Source: Xanthomarina sp. F1114
Lineage (GTDB): Bacteria; Bacteroidota; Bacteroidia; Flavobacteriales; Flavobacteriaceae
DNA: 64,000 nucleotides
Assembly: GCF_026410255.1 (NCBI RefSeq)
Contig: NZ_JAPMLL010000002.1
Span: 186,001 to 250,000, forward strand
Direction of reading: 5' to 3'
The notes under the pieces were generated by a model. That model was given only the letters and a program-made list of their open reading frames with translations. It had not been told where the DNA came from and did no database searches. Positions 54,220 through 64,000 of this stretch are shown in pieces (the first letter of the stretch is position 1; each line of letters begins with the position of its first letter). Made by a program: the position numbers and the translations under genes.

Positions 54220-55677
54220 CTACTCGTCGTTTTTAGTTTTATTAACTTGACTTCCAGAAGTTCTTTCATCAACTCCAGTACCTACTAAACTCTGTCCAGA
54301 ATCTCTTAAGGCTTTATACTTATCTCCAGAAGATTTTAAAATAGTCTTTACTTCTGCTTGTGCAATTACTGGAAAGGTTCTGGCGTATAATAAGAATAAT
54401 ACGAAGAAAAATCCAATAGTTCCAATAAAGATTCCAATATCTACGAATGTTGGTGAGAACATAGTCCAAGAAGATGGTAAGTAATCTCTATGTAACGACG
54501 TTACAATAATTACAAAACGCTCAAACCACATTCCTATATTTACCACAATAGAAATAATAAAAGAGAACATGATACTTGTTCTTAATTTTTTAAACCACAT
54601 AAATTGTGGAGAGAACACATTACATGTCATCATTAACCAATATGCCCACCAATAAGGTCCTGTTGCTCTGTTTAAGAAAGCATACTGCTCGTATTCAACT
54701 CCAGAATACCATGCTATAAATAACTCCGTTATATAAGCCACACCAACTATAGAACCTGTAATCATAATTACAATATTCATTAATTCGATGTGTTGAACTG
54801 TTATATAGTCTTCTAAATTAGCCACCTTCCTCATAATAATAAGAAGTGTGTTTACCATGGCAAAACCTGAGAAAACTGCTCCTGCCACAAAGTATGGAGG
54901 AAAAATGGTTGTATGCCATCCAGGTACTATTGAGGTTGCGAAGTCAAAAGATACAATAGTATGTACAGACAGTACTAATGGTGTTGCTAAACCTGCAAGC
55001 ACTAAAGACACTTCTTCAAAACGTTGCCAATCTTTTGCTCGTCCGGACCATCCAAAACTTATTAAAGAATATATTTTCTTTTGGAAAGGTTTAACCGCTC
55101 TATCTCTTAACATAGCAAAATCCGGTAATAAGCCTGTCCACCAGAAAACTAATGATACAGATAAATATGTAGAAATTGCGAATACATCCCAAAGTAGTGG
55201 GGAGTTAAAGTTAACCCATAAAGAACCAAATTGGTTTGGTATAGGTAATACCCAATATCCTAACCATGGACGGCCCATGTGAATAAGTGGGAACAATCCC
55301 GCTTGAACAACAGCAAAAATTGTCATTGCCTCTGCAGAACGGTTAATTGCCATCCTCCATTTTTGACGGAAGAGTAAAAGTACTGCAGAAATTAAAGTAC
55401 CTGCGTGACCAATACCAACCCACCAAACGAAGTTAGTAATATCCCAAGCCCAACCAATAGTCTTGTTCAGACCCCAGGTTCCAATTCCTGTTGCTATTGT
55501 GTAAATAATACATCCTATTCCCCAGAGAAACGCTACTAGCGAGATAGAAAAAACTATCCACCAAGATTTGTTTGCTTTACCTTCTACTGGTCGTGCTACA
55601 TCCACTGTTACGTCGTGGTATGATTTTTCGCCTGTAACTAAAGGTCTTCTAATAGGTGCTTCGTAATGAGACGCCAT
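54220..55677 (-). CDS. actC: Alternative complex III subunit ActC (NrfD family quinone-binding subunit)
   Basis: A 485-residue membrane protein with about ten helices, NrfD/PsrC family, thought to form the menaquinol oxidation site. Characteristic segments are WAWDITNFVWWVGIGHAGTLISA, HMGRPWLGYWVLPIPNQFG and LPSSWTMFSPTFVDIGIFIGT, each quoted in part. It lies 34 bases after actB. A 144-residue open frame on the opposite strand (54848-55282) is a composition shadow. Confidence 0.95.
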   Translation of the reverse strand: MASHYEAPIRRPLVTGEKSYHDVTVDVARPVEGKANKSWWIVFSISLVAFLWGIGCIIYTIATGIGTWGLNKTIGWAWDITNFVWWVGIGHAGTLISAVLLLFRQKWRMAINRSAEAMTIFAVVQAGLFPLIHMGRPWLGYWVLPIPNQFGSLWVNFNSPLLWDVFAISTYLSVSLVFWWTGLLPDFAMLRDRAVKPFQKKIYSLISFGWSGRAKDWQRFEEVSLVLAGLATPLVLSVHTIVSFDFATSIVPGWHTTIFPPYFVAGAVFSGFAMVNTLLIIMRKVANLEDYITVQHIELMNIVIMITGSIVGVAYITELFIAWYSGVEYEQYAFLNRATGPYWWAYWLMMTCNVFSPQFMWFKKLRTSIMFSFIISIVVNIGMWFERFVIIVTSLHRDYLPSSWTMFSPTFVDIGIFIGTIGFFFVLFLLYARTFPVIAQAEVKTILKSSGDKYKALRDSGQSLVGTGVDERTSGSQVNKTKNDE

Positions 55678-55711
55678 AATCCTTCTATAATTATTTTCTT
55701 AATTCGTTTTA

Positions 55712-58700
55712 TTATGCTTCGGTTGTATTTCTCACTTTAGTATGATACTGAACATTTGGTTTAGTACCAATATACTCTAACAAGTGATACATACGGTTAT
55801 CTTCTAAAAGTTTTGCAACTTTACTTTCTTTATCGTTGATATCTCCAAATACCATGGCTCCATTACTACAAGCTGAAGAACACGCTGTTTGGAATTCCCC
55901 ATCTTTAATAACACGCCCATCACGCTTAGCATCAAGAATTGTTTTTTGTGTTTTTTGAATACACAACGAACATTTTTCCATAACTCCACGAGAACGAACT
56001 ACCACGTCTGGATTTAATACCATACGTCCTAAATCATCATTCATATGATAATCGAATTCAACATTCTCGTTATAACGGAACCAGTTAAATCGACGTACTT
56101 TATAAGGACAGTTATTAGCACAGTAACGGGTACCAACACAACGGTTATAAGCCATATGGTTTTGACCTTGACGTCCATGAGACGTTGCTGCCACAGGACA
56201 AACAGTTTCACAAGGAGCGTGATTACAATGCTGACACATTACTGGTTGGAAAGCTACTTGTGGGTTTTCTGAAGCATGCTCCAATTTACCAAACTCGCTT
56301 AAAGAACTTCCTAATCCTGAAATATTATTTTTCTTTTCGTTATCACCTTCAAAAGACTCTTCAGAAGAATAGTATCTGTCTATACGCAACCAGTGCATAT
56401 CACGACTTTTACGCATTTCTTCTTTTCCTACTACAGGCACATTATTTTCTGCATGACAAGCTATAACACAAGCTCCACAACCTGTACATGCGTTTAGGTC
56501 GATAGATAAGTTGAAGTGATGTCCAATACTACGGTCAAATTCATCCCATAAATCGACTTCTGAAACCTCAGTTTCAACGTGATTTAATGAAACAACCGTT
56601 GGAGGGTTCCATTCTTTCTTATCTTTGGTATTAAAGATTTCTAAAGATGTTTCTTTAATAATATCTCCACGGCCCATTAAAGTGTTGTGCAATTGTACAC
56701 AAGCAAATTCGTGCATTCCAGACGCAGCTGTTACACTTACATTCTGAACATTATTAAAGTCCTGGTATAGTGGATATGCATTAACACCAGTCTTCATTTC
56801 ATTTTTTAACCCAGCTGTTCTACCATAACCAAATGATAGTCCTACAGAACCTTTAGCTTGTCCTGGCTGAATAATTACCGGTACTTTTTCAAGGGTTATA
56901 CCGTTAGCAGTAATATCTACATAGCTTCCATTTAAACCTCCATCTGCCATATGCTCGCTTTTCAATCCAAGCGTGTCAGCATCAGCTTTTGAAACCGTTA
57001 AATAGTTATCCCAAGTGGTTCTTGTAATTGGATCTGGGAACTCTTGTAACCATGGGTTATTAGCTTGTTGACCATCTCCCATTCCAATTTTAGGATATAA
57101 GGACAACTCAAAACCTTCAGAAGAACTAGCAGAAGCTAAGCTTCTAGCAGCAGATGCTCCATCTATCTTAGACATAGTGGTAGCCCCAACAGTAGTAGTT
57201 GTTTCTTCCTCCTCCTTTTTTAAGCCAATGCCTTTTGCTACATCATCTATAACGCCACCTACAAAAGTTTTGTCTTCTTTAGCTTCAGCTTCTTCAGAGT
57301 TTTCTGCTGTTGCAACAGAACCATTAGAAACAAAAACACCATCGTGTAAAGCCTGACTAAATGAACTTCCATCTAAAATGCTTTCGTTCCAAGTTTGCTT
57401 AATATAGTCGTGGTAAGTTACATCGCTTCCCATCCAATGCAATAAAGCATCTTGGAACTGCATAGTATCAAACAACGGACGAATGGTTGGTTGCATTAAT
57501 GCAAAATGACCTTTCTTTAATTCAACGTCTCCCCAAGATTCTAAATAATGAGGTGCTGCTGCGATATATTGTGCTGATGTAGATGTTTCGTCTGCTTTCA
57601 TAGAAAAACAAACCGATAAATCTGTAGCTTCTAATCCTTCAGCAAAATCTGCTGGATTAGGTAAGGTATAAAGTGGATTTACTCCACTCATAATAATAGC
57701 TCCTACTTTTCCTGCCTTCATATCGGCAATTAAAGTACGAACTGCTTTATCGTTTCCTTGTCTCGTTTTTATTGGAGCAGAAGCATCATAAGCTTTAGAG
57801 TTTAAATATTCGTTAATCTCTAAAACTAAAGTTTGAGCGTTTACATCTTGAATTCCGGTAACAACAACAGCGTCGCTTCCAGCTTTCTTAATTTCAGAGG
57901 CCGCTTTATTAACGGCATCTAAAATATGTTCTGGTAAATCTACAGAAACAGAACCTCCAACAATCGCAGAATAAAGTTTAGCTAAGGCTAACTTTTGTTG
58001 CGTAGGTGTTAAAGGTACGCGCTTATCTGCGTTTGCACCAGATAAAGACATATTAGATTCAAATTGAATATGGCGCGACATTTTTCCATTGGTAGGAACA
58101 CGTCCCGAAGCATATCCTGCATCAAAACCACCACCTTGCCAATCAGACAGGAAGTCGGCTCCAACTGAAACTATGGTCTTCGCTTTTGAAAAATCATAAC
58201 TAGCTAAACCACGTTCGTTATATTTTGCTTGAAACGCATCTAATGCAGTTGACTCTGAAATAGCGTCGTATTGTACGTGATTTACGTTTCCGAATTTTTG
58301 TTTGAATTCTCCAATTAATTTGGAAGTAGAAGGACTTGCAAAAGTTTGAGTTAATAATACAATTTGCTTTCCAGTACCACTAATTGAAGTTAATTGATTG
58401 CTAACTTCAGAGTTTAGGTCTTCCCATGAAACATAGGTATCTCCTTTTACTGGACCTTGCATTCTTAAGCTATCATACAGACTTAAAACCGAAGCATGAA
58501 CTCTAGCATTAGCACCACCATTAGTGGCTGCCATAGTATTATTTTCAATTTTAATTGGACGACCTTCTCGAGTTTTTACCAATACGCTCGTAAAATCATA
58601 TCCATCTGCTATTGTAGTTGCATAGTAGTTAGCTACCCCAGGAATAATTACATCCGGTTGCACCACATAAGGAATGGATTTAATTACTGGTCCCTCACAA

Positions 58701-58909
58701 GCTGCTAATGACGCAGCAGCTGTACTAAAACCAACATATTTTAAGAAATCACGACGTGTTGTTGAAGAACTTTCTAAAGAATCTTTATCACCTAAAAATT
58801 CATCGGTAGGAATTTCTTCAACAAACTCTTTTTGTTGTAGCGCCTCAACAATAGAGCTATTTTCGTTTAGCTCTTCAACACTTTTCCAGTATTTCTTGTT
58901 TGATGACAT
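55712..58909 (-). CDS. actB: Alternative complex III subunit ActB (Mo-oxidoreductase-like plus Fe-S domains)
   Basis: A 1065-residue periplasmic subunit. A twin-arginine signal (TTRRDFLKYVG, Arg52-Arg53) is followed by ASLAAC, a lipobox with Cys71, so a Tat-exported lipoprotein is predicted. The first two-thirds resemble a molybdopterin oxidoreductase catalytic domain that in this family has no cofactor. The last third is an NrfC-like ferredoxin with four cysteine groups: CTGCGACVIACH, CQHCNHAPCETVCP, CVGTRYCANNCP and CSLCIQKTQ with CSSACSNG. They would carry electrons from ActC towards ActA. The fusion and size agree with other Bacteroidota ActB. Confidence 0.96.
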   Translation of the reverse strand: MSSNKKYWKSVEELNENSSIVEALQQKEFVEEIPTDEFLGDKDSLESSSTTRRDFLKYVGFSTAAASLAACEGPVIKSIPYVVQPDVIIPGVANYYATTIADGYDFTSVLVKTREGRPIKIENNTMAATNGGANARVHASVLSLYDSLRMQGPVKGDTYVSWEDLNSEVSNQLTSISGTGKQIVLLTQTFASPSTSKLIGEFKQKFGNVNHVQYDAISESTALDAFQAKYNERGLASYDFSKAKTIVSVGADFLSDWQGGGFDAGYASGRVPTNGKMSRHIQFESNMSLSGANADKRVPLTPTQQKLALAKLYSAIVGGSVSVDLPEHILDAVNKAASEIKKAGSDAVVVTGIQDVNAQTLVLEINEYLNSKAYDASAPIKTRQGNDKAVRTLIADMKAGKVGAIIMSGVNPLYTLPNPADFAEGLEATDLSVCFSMKADETSTSAQYIAAAPHYLESWGDVELKKGHFALMQPTIRPLFDTMQFQDALLHWMGSDVTYHDYIKQTWNESILDGSSFSQALHDGVFVSNGSVATAENSEEAEAKEDKTFVGGVIDDVAKGIGLKKEEEETTTTVGATTMSKIDGASAARSLASASSSEGFELSLYPKIGMGDGQQANNPWLQEFPDPITRTTWDNYLTVSKADADTLGLKSEHMADGGLNGSYVDITANGITLEKVPVIIQPGQAKGSVGLSFGYGRTAGLKNEMKTGVNAYPLYQDFNNVQNVSVTAASGMHEFACVQLHNTLMGRGDIIKETSLEIFNTKDKKEWNPPTVVSLNHVETEVSEVDLWDEFDRSIGHHFNLSIDLNACTGCGACVIACHAENNVPVVGKEEMRKSRDMHWLRIDRYYSSEESFEGDNEKKNNISGLGSSLSEFGKLEHASENPQVAFQPVMCQHCNHAPCETVCPVAATSHGRQGQNHMAYNRCVGTRYCANNCPYKVRRFNWFRYNENVEFDYHMNDDLGRMVLNPDVVVRSRGVMEKCSLCIQKTQKTILDAKRDGRVIKDGEFQTACSSACSNGAMVFGDINDKESKVAKLLEDNRMYHLLEYIGTKPNVQYHTKVRNTTEA

Positions 58910-58967
58910 ATTATATAATGAATTACTTCTTATTAATTTTAATTATTTTATTTCTCTTTAAGAGAAC

Positions 58968-60263
58968 TTAGTAATGACATTTACCACATTCTAAACCACC
59001 CATTTGAGCTACAGTAAGTTTTTCTACTCCATATTTCTTGGATAGTTCCTCATGTATTTTAGTATAGTATGCGTTGTCTTCAACTTTTACATTCGTGTCT
59101 CTATGACAATCAATACACCATCCCATAGTTAAAGGAGAGTACTGAGACATAATTTCCATAGTTTCTACTGGACCATGACAAGTTTGACACTCTAAACCAC
59201 CAACTGTAACGTGTTGCGAGTGATTAAAGTAAGCGAAGTCTGGTAAATTGTGAATTCTAACCCATTTTACTGGTTGCGAATCGCCTGTATAAGATTGATC
59301 CTCATCGCTCCATCCGGCTGCCGCGTATAACTTTGCAATCTCACCATCGTAAAACTCTTTACTGTACTCATCTGTTGCAGTAGTTTCTGCTACTTCATAA
59401 ATAGATTTATGACAGTTCATACAAACATTTAAAGATGGAATACCAGAGGTTTTACTTACCCTTGCTGAAGAGTGACAGAACTTACAATCTATCCCGTTAT
59501 CTCCTGCGTGAATTTTATGTGAAAAGTGAATTGGTTGCACTGGTTGATATCCTTGATCAACACCTACCTGCATCATATAACCATAAACGAAATACCCACT
59601 AGTTAATAGCAAGAAAATAACAGCTACTAAGACTAAGAATTGATTTTGAACAAAGGCTCTCCAGATTGGTGTACGTTGTGTTTCTGTTACATCCACACCT
59701 TTAGCTTCTGCAAAACGGGTTAATGTACGCCTTACTAACAATAAAGCCATTGCTAATAATGCAAACAATAGTGCCAATGCACCTAAAATAACTTTGTTGG
59801 ATATTCCAGAACCGGATGTAGTTGCTGCTCCGTCAGCCGCTCCTCCAGCTGCAGGCACTGCTGCCACTGTTTTTTCTTGGGCTGTATAAGCTAAGATATC
59901 ATTAATATCATCATCTGACAATTGTGGAAAAGGAGTCATTGCTGCTCCTCCATATTCATCAAAAATCTTTTTAGCGTATGCATCTCCAGATTTAACAACA
60001 GCAGAACTGTTACGAATCCAAGCTGCAAGCCATTCTCTATCTAACCCTTCTTCGTCCTCTAGGATTTGCTCGATATTACGCAAAGCTGGACCTGTCATCT
60101 TTTTATCTAAAGCATGACAAGCAGCACAATTGGTATTGAATAAGGATTTTCCTTTATCCGGATCGCCGTCTTGAGCGAAAATCGAGGTTGAAAGTGTTAG
60201 AATAAAAATTAAACTTAATGTAAGTACATTTCTACTTAACTTACGGTCACTCACCTGTTTCAT
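58968..60263 (-). CDS. actA: Alternative complex III subunit ActA, multiheme cytochrome c
   Basis: From the ATG at 60263 the protein has 431 residues; a GTG at 60308 would add 15 residues ahead of the signal peptide and is not preferred. The signal peptide ends SIFAQDGDP. There are six CxxCH sites (starting at residues 46, 260, 281, 359, 383, 426): the first in a cytochrome c domain, then two transmembrane helices (about 156-178 and 205-230), then five in the C-terminal pentaheme domain, the last at the very end (CGKCHY). ActA supplies the heme wire of the complex and heads the operon. Confidence 0.94.
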   Translation of the reverse strand: MKQVSDRKLSRNVLTLSLIFILTLSTSIFAQDGDPDKGKSLFNTNCAACHALDKKMTGPALRNIEQILEDEEGLDREWLAAWIRNSSAVVKSGDAYAKKIFDEYGGAAMTPFPQLSDDDINDILAYTAQEKTVAAVPAAGGAADGAATTSGSGISNKVILGALALLFALLAMALLLVRRTLTRFAEAKGVDVTETQRTPIWRAFVQNQFLVLVAVIFLLLTSGYFVYGYMMQVGVDQGYQPVQPIHFSHKIHAGDNGIDCKFCHSSARVSKTSGIPSLNVCMNCHKSIYEVAETTATDEYSKEFYDGEIAKLYAAAGWSDEDQSYTGDSQPVKWVRIHNLPDFAYFNHSQHVTVGGLECQTCHGPVETMEIMSQYSPLTMGWCIDCHRDTNVKVEDNAYYTKIHEELSKKYGVEKLTVAQMGGLECGKCHY

Positions 60264-60354
60264 ATTAATGGTTGAATTAACTTCTTTAGTTTGGTACGAT
60301 TTTTTCACTTATGTAAACAAGAATTACAGTTATATACAATTGTAAAACCACTCG

Positions 60355-60362
60355 CAAAAGTA
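60355..60362 (-). promoter_or_regulatory. -7 box of the act-cox operon
   Basis: TACTTTTG on the minus strand matches TAnnTTTG. It lies 92 bases before ATG 60263, consistent with a leader for the respiratory operon. No -33 TTG at the usual spacing. Confidence 0.4.
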
Positions 60363-60460
60363 ATATTAAAAGTCCATTTTAGAAATGTTAGCGAAGTGTT
60401 AATTGGTAATTTAGAGGTATTCTAAATAATAAATCACTATAAAAATTAGTTTATAACGCA

Positions 60461-60468
60461 TACATTTG
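60461..60468 (+). promoter_or_regulatory. -7 box of the SPOR gene
   Basis: TACATTTG matches TAnnTTTG and ends 18 bases before the ATG at 60487. The -33 half was not found. Confidence 0.4.
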
Positions 60469-60486
60469 CATTAAACAACCTTGAAA

Positions 60487-60885
60487 ATGAAAATATTGAA
60501 CTATAAAAAGTCCGTTTACAGTCTTGGGTTTATGATCTTGATTACGAGCCTAAGTTTTGCCCAACAAGGCAGCGTAAATATCAATCAAGACAAAGAAATT
60601 AACCAATTATTAGCTTTAAAGAAGGAAATTAATACTTCTGAAAACACATCAGATAGGTATAAAATCCAGATTTATTCTGGAAATAGAACCGAGGCTGAAA
60701 AAAATCAAAGCAACTTTAAAGCATTAAATTTAGAAATGCCTTCAAAATTGGTATACGAAACTCCTAACTTTAAAATCTGGATTGGAAATTTTAGAACTAG
60801 CTTAGAGGCAGACAGAGCTTTGGCTAAAATTAAAACAACCTTTCCTTCTGCTTTTATCTTTAAACCAAAGAAAGAAAAAGAATAA
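60487..60885 (+). CDS. SPOR domain-containing exported protein
   Basis: A 132-residue exported protein. The signal peptide ends SLSFAQ, a short linker follows, then a C-terminal SPOR domain (about 58-130) with the usual pattern YKIQIYSGNRTEAEKNQ, FKIWIGNFRTSLEADRALAKI and PSAFIFKPKK. SPOR domains bind denuded peptidoglycan glycans at division sites. TTG at 60481 is a possible start two codons upstream; ATG at 60487 gives the cleaner signal peptide. It is divergent from actA. Confidence 0.9.
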   Translation: MKILNYKKSVYSLGFMILITSLSFAQQGSVNINQDKEINQLLALKKEINTSENTSDRYKIQIYSGNRTEAEKNQSNFKALNLEMPSKLVYETPNFKIWIGNFRTSLEADRALAKIKTTFPSAFIFKPKKEKE

Positions 60886-61098
60886 CACAAAAACCTGAAA
60901 GAATGCCTCATGTTTATCTACACTGAAACATCTGATAAGTTCTTTTTGTTTTAATTGCCAAGAGGATTTTTTTTGGCTTTATCTGACTTCTAGTTTTTAT
61001 ACATACCGAATTTATAAACATTAATTTTTGGACCTATAAGAAGTTCTATAAATTAAATTTATACACTTTATAAAATCAATTTTAGAGTTTATAACACA

Positions 61099-61130
61099 AA
61101 AAAAGACTGTCTAAATAGACAGTCTTTTTT
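61099..61130. terminator. Convergent terminator between the SPOR gene and infB
   Basis: A 14-bp stem (61099-61112 with 61117-61130, core AGACTGTCT) with a four-base loop, flanked by A and T runs, so it can act on both strands. It is the only recognisable element in the gap 60886-61157. Confidence 0.9.
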
Positions 61131-61157
61131 AATTAATATTCTATAGTTTAAAGAAAC

Positions 61158-64000
61158 TTATTTCAATTTCTTTTTAACTTCTACTTCATGGTAAGCCTCA
61201 ATGATATCGCCTTCTTTGATATCGTTGTAGTTTTTAATTTGCATTCCACAATCGTATCCTTTAGCAACCTCTTTAACATCGTCTTTAAAACGTTTTAGCG
61301 AAGCCAATTCTCCAGTATAGATAACTACACCATCTCTAATTAAACGAACACCTGAAGTTCTATAAATCTTACCTGTTAATACCATACATCCGGCAATACT
61401 ACCAATTTTAGAAACTTTAAAGATTTCTCTAATTTCTGCAGTTCCCGTAATCTCCTCTTTAAGTTCTGGAGACAACATTCCCTCCATAGCATCTTTAAGA
61501 TCGTTTATGGCATCATAGATAATTGAGTACATTCTGATATCGATTTCTTCTTTATCAGCAATTTGACGTGCATTACCCATTGGTCTAACGTTAAATCCAA
61601 TAATAATGGCATCGGAAGCAGTTGCTAACAAGACATCACTTTCTGTAATTGGACCAACTCCTTTATGTATGATATTTACTTGGATCTCTTCGGTAGATAG
61701 TTTCTGGAAAGAATCTGTCAATGCTTCAACAGAACCATCCACATCACCTTTAAGTATAATATTTAACTCTTGGAAGTCTCCAAGTGCGATTCGTCTTCCA
61801 ATTTCATCTAAAGTAATGTGACGTTGTGTTCTAACAGATTGCTCACGTTGTAACTGAGTACGTTTTGTTGCAATTTGTTTAGCTTCACGTTCGTCTGCAA
61901 ATACATTAAATCTATCTCCTGCCTGTGGCGCACCATCCAGTCCTAAAATAGATACTGGTGTAGATGGTCCAGCTTCAAAAACTTCGTTTGCACGTTCATC
62001 GTGCATAGCTTTAACTTTTCCACTATGTTTACCGGCAAGCACATAATCTCCAACTTTTAAGGTTCCTGCTTGTACTAAAATAGTTGATACATATCCACGA
62101 CCTTTATCTAAAAAGGCTTCTACCACAGTTCCTTCTGCAGCTTTATTTGGATTCGCTTTAAGCTCTAATAATTCGGCTTCAAGCAATACTTTTTCCAGTA
62201 ATTCTTTAACTCCGGTTCCCATCTTAGCAGATATATCGTGCGATTGGATTTTCCCTCCCCAATCTTCTACCAGTAAGTTCATCTGAGCCAGTCCTTCTTT
62301 AATTTTTTCTGGATTCGCTGTTGGTCTATCTATTTTATTAATAGCAAACACAATTGGCACTCCTGCTGCTTGCGCATGCGCTATTGCCTCTTTAGTTTGT
62401 GGCATGATATCGTCGTCCGCCGCTACTACAATAATTGCAATATCTGTAACTTGCGCTCCACGAGCACGCATGGCTGTAAAAGCCTCGTGACCAGGGGTAT
62501 CTAAGAAGGCCATTTTCTGTCCGTTCTCTAATTGTACACCGTAAGCGCCAATATGCTGCGTAATTCCTCCAGACTCTCCAGCAATTACATTTTCTTTACG
62601 AATATTATCTAAAAGAGATGTTTTACCGTGATCTACGTGTCCCATTACTGTTACAATAGGTGCGCGTTCCACCAAATCTTCTGGTTTATCCTCAACTTTT
62701 TCAATAGCTTCTTCAATACCAGTGTTTACAAACTCTACCTGATATCCAAATTCTTCAGCTACTATACTTAAGGTTTCAGCATCCAAACGCTGGTTCATTG
62801 TAACCATCATTCCAAGCGACATACATGCCGAAATAATTTGAGTTACCGGAACATCCATCATGGTTGCCATTTCGCTAGAAGTAACAAATTCTGTTACTCT
62901 AATAATTTTGCTATCTTCTGCTTCGGCTTGTAAATCTTTAGCAGTTTGCTCTTTATGTTGGTCTCTTTTATCTCTACGATATTTAGCGCCTTTACCTTTA
63001 CTAGATTTTCCTTGAAGTTTCTCTAATGTTTCACGTACTTGTTTTTGTACTTCTTCCTCGCTAGGCTCTTCTTTAACCGTGTTTCTTCTTCCTTTTCCAG
63101 CGCCAGATTTTCCTTTAAATCTATCGTTTCCACCTCTCGTATTACTTGTGTTTCCAGATCCTGGAGCACCCGCTTTACTTATTCTACGGCGTTTTTTCTT
63201 ATTACCACTTCCTGCTTTATCAGATTTCTTCTTATCGTCAGTTTTCTTCTTAGGTTTATTAAACTGAGATAAATCTATTTTTTCTCCTGCAATTTTAGGA
63301 CCTGAAAGTTTTTGGTATTGCGTTTTTAGCTTTTCGTCTTCCACAGGAGCATCTGTTGTACTAGTTGCTTCCTTTTTAGTTTCAGATTTAGCTTCAGCTT
63401 TAGCCTCTTCTTTTTTAACTTCAACTTTTTTAGTTTCTGTCTTCTTAGAGCTATCGTCTGCTTTAGGTTTTTCCTCAGATTTCTCTGCTTTCTTTTCCTT
63501 AGGCTTTTCAGCTTTTACTTCTGATTCCTTTTCTTTAGGTTTCTCTTCGGTTTTTTCTGAAGGCTTCTCTTTTGGCTTTTCAGCTTTTACTTCATCTTCC
63601 TTTTTAGCAGGAGATTCCGTTTCTTTTTTGGCTGGATCCAAGTCGATTTTACCAACTTGTTTTGGACCAGATAAATTAGCTTTAGCTTTTACAACTTCAG
63701 CTTCTTTAGCAGCCGCCTCAGCCTCTCTTTTCGCTCTAGCTTTTTCCTTTTCCTCAAGCTCACGTTCACGCTGTTCTTTCAGGGCTTCCTTTTCTTTCTG
63801 TTTTGCCTCACTAACTTCTTGAGATGCCATTTTTTTGTTGGCATCTGTTTGAAACTCGTCGGAAAGAACTTGATAAACCTCGTTTGAAATTTTTGTAGTA
63901 GGACGTTTCTCTATCTCGATGCCTTTGGAATCTAAGAATTCCACAGCACGATCTAAAGAAATGTTCAACTCGCGTAATACTTTGTTTAATCTAATTGTTT
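61158..64000 (-). CDS. infB: Translation initiation factor IF-2 (N-terminus cut by the window edge)
   Basis: GTPase that places initiator tRNA on the small ribosomal subunit. The frame stays open to the right edge: upstream of the apparent TTG start at 63968 it reads [10 protein letters not shown], the usual beginning of flavobacterial IF-2, so only about the first half dozen residues are missing. After an N-terminal domain ([14 protein letters not shown]) comes a long lysine/glutamate region with repeated EKPKEK units (about 120-215), then the GTPase domain ([20 protein letters not shown]) and domains III and IV ending [15 protein letters not shown] and later. Confidence 0.96.
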   Translation of the reverse strand, partial: TIRLNKVLRELNISLDRAVEFLDSKGIEIEKRPTTKISNEVYQVLSDEFQTDANKKMASQEVSEAKQKEKEALKEQRERELEEKEKARAKREAEAAAKEAEVVKAKANLSGPKQVGKIDLDPAKKETESPAKKEDEVKAEKPKEKPSEKTEEKPKEKESEVKAEKPKEKKAEKSEEKPKADDSSKKTETKKVEVKKEEAKAEAKSETKKEATSTTDAPVEDEKLKTQYQKLSGPKIAGEKIDLSQFNKPKKKTDDKKKSDKAGSGNKKKRRRISKAGAPGSGNTSNTRGGNDRFKGKSGAGKGRRNTVKEEPSEEEVQKQVRETLEKLQGKSSKGKGAKYRRDKRDQHKEQTAKDLQAEAEDSKIIRVTEFVTSSEMATMMDVPVTQIISACMSLGMMVTMNQRLDAETLSIVAEEFGYQVEFVNTGIEEAIEKVEDKPEDLVERAPIVTVMGHVDHGKTSLLDNIRKENVIAGESGGITQHIGAYGVQLENGQKMAFLDTPGHEAFTAMRARGAQVTDIAIIVVAADDDIMPQTKEAIAHAQAAGVPIVFAINKIDRPTANPEKIKEGLAQMNLLVEDWGGKIQSHDISAKMGTGVKELLEKVLLEAELLELKANPNKAAEGTVVEAFLDKGRGYVSTILVQAGTLKVGDYVLAGKHSGKVKAMHDERANEVFEAGPSTPVSILGLDGAPQAGDRFNVFADEREAKQIATKRTQLQREQSVRTQRHITLDEIGRRIALGDFQELNIILKGDVDGSVEALTDSFQKLSTEEIQVNIIHKGVGPITESDVLLATASDAIIIGFNVRPMGNARQIADKEEIDIRMYSIIYDAINDLKDAMEGMLSPELKEEITGTAEIREIFKVSKIGSIAGCMVLTGKIYRTSGVRLIRDGVVIYTGELASLKRFKDDVKEVAKGYDCGMQIKNYNDIKEGDIIEAYHEVEVKKKLK

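Noticed and set aside
54848-55282. 144-residue open frame opposite actC
   Set aside because: It is wholly antisense to a clear ActC gene, has no recognisable domain and reflects the codon composition of the sense gene.
63480-63640. EKPKEK-type tandem repeats as a mobile or CRISPR-like repeat
   Set aside because: They are in-frame lysine/glutamate units of the IF-2 linker, imperfect at the DNA level and without spacers.

Overview
This AT-rich 64 kb window is chromosomal and reads as a member of the Flavobacteriaceae (Bacteroidota). The evidence is the gliding/type IX secretion genes sprA, remB and porP/sprF, a T9SS type A sorting domain, alternative complex III (act genes) joined to an aa3-type oxidase, -7 boxes of the Bacteroidota form TAnnTTTG, and several non-ATG starts. 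I cannot fix the genus. Almost everything looks like vertically inherited core genome. I see no prophage, IS element, CRISPR array, tRNA or rRNA.

Layout. 1-7.8 kb (+): the tail of a probable CBS-domain protein, nadK, a DUF6089-type outer membrane protein, uppS, bamA, two OmpH/Skp chaperones and murI, an envelope-biogenesis block. 7.8-9.7 kb: a structured RNA-like element resembling the Flavo-1 family, then a gamma carbonic anhydrase and a solo PorP/SprF (-). 9.9-14.5 kb (+): a NifU-type protein with duplicated N-terminal domains, dodecin, a YyaL/DUF255 lipoprotein, DUF1304 and an MscS channel. 14.6-21.0 kb (-): a MacAB-TolC-like efflux operon that ends with tsaB. 21.1-26.5 kb (-): cytochrome oxidase biogenesis and minor subunits (75-aa CxxC protein, DUF420, SCO, a SCO-like protein lacking the copper cysteines, subunit IV, two subunit III proteins, heme O synthase). 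26.5-39.1 kb (-): remB, two tonB genes, vanZ-like, gcvH, the giant sprA and ruvA; then maeB to 41.4 kb. 41.5-45.1 kb (+): a membrane TPR-HTH regulator, an unlisted 42-aa ORF and a T9SS-secreted protein. 45.2-48.5 kb (-): queG, cytochrome P450 and ruvB. 48.8-60.3 kb (-): oxidase subunits I and II and actF-E-D-C-B-A. 60.5 kb (+): a SPOR protein. 61.2 kb to the right edge (-): infB, which runs out of the window.

The respiratory genes form one machine split over two loci. ActABCDEF oxidises menaquinol and passes electrons to the subunit I/II oxidase of the same operon. Subunits III and IV, heme O synthase and the copper chaperones sit about 22 kb away. BamA and the OmpH chaperones would serve insertion of the many barrels seen here (SprA, RemB, PorP, DUF6089), and the TonB pair would power outer membrane transport.

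No gene-free stretch exceeds 300 bases. The longest gaps are 60886-61157 (a convergent terminator only), 48549-48816 (a short dyad, a -7-like box and a terminator), 9699-9946 (divergent -7-like boxes) and 7798-8016 (the RNA-like element). Several starts were moved from the longest ORF on the basis of promoter boxes, terminators or family N-termini (bamA, murI, cyoE, gcvH, ruvA, maeB, actD, actA, the SPOR gene).
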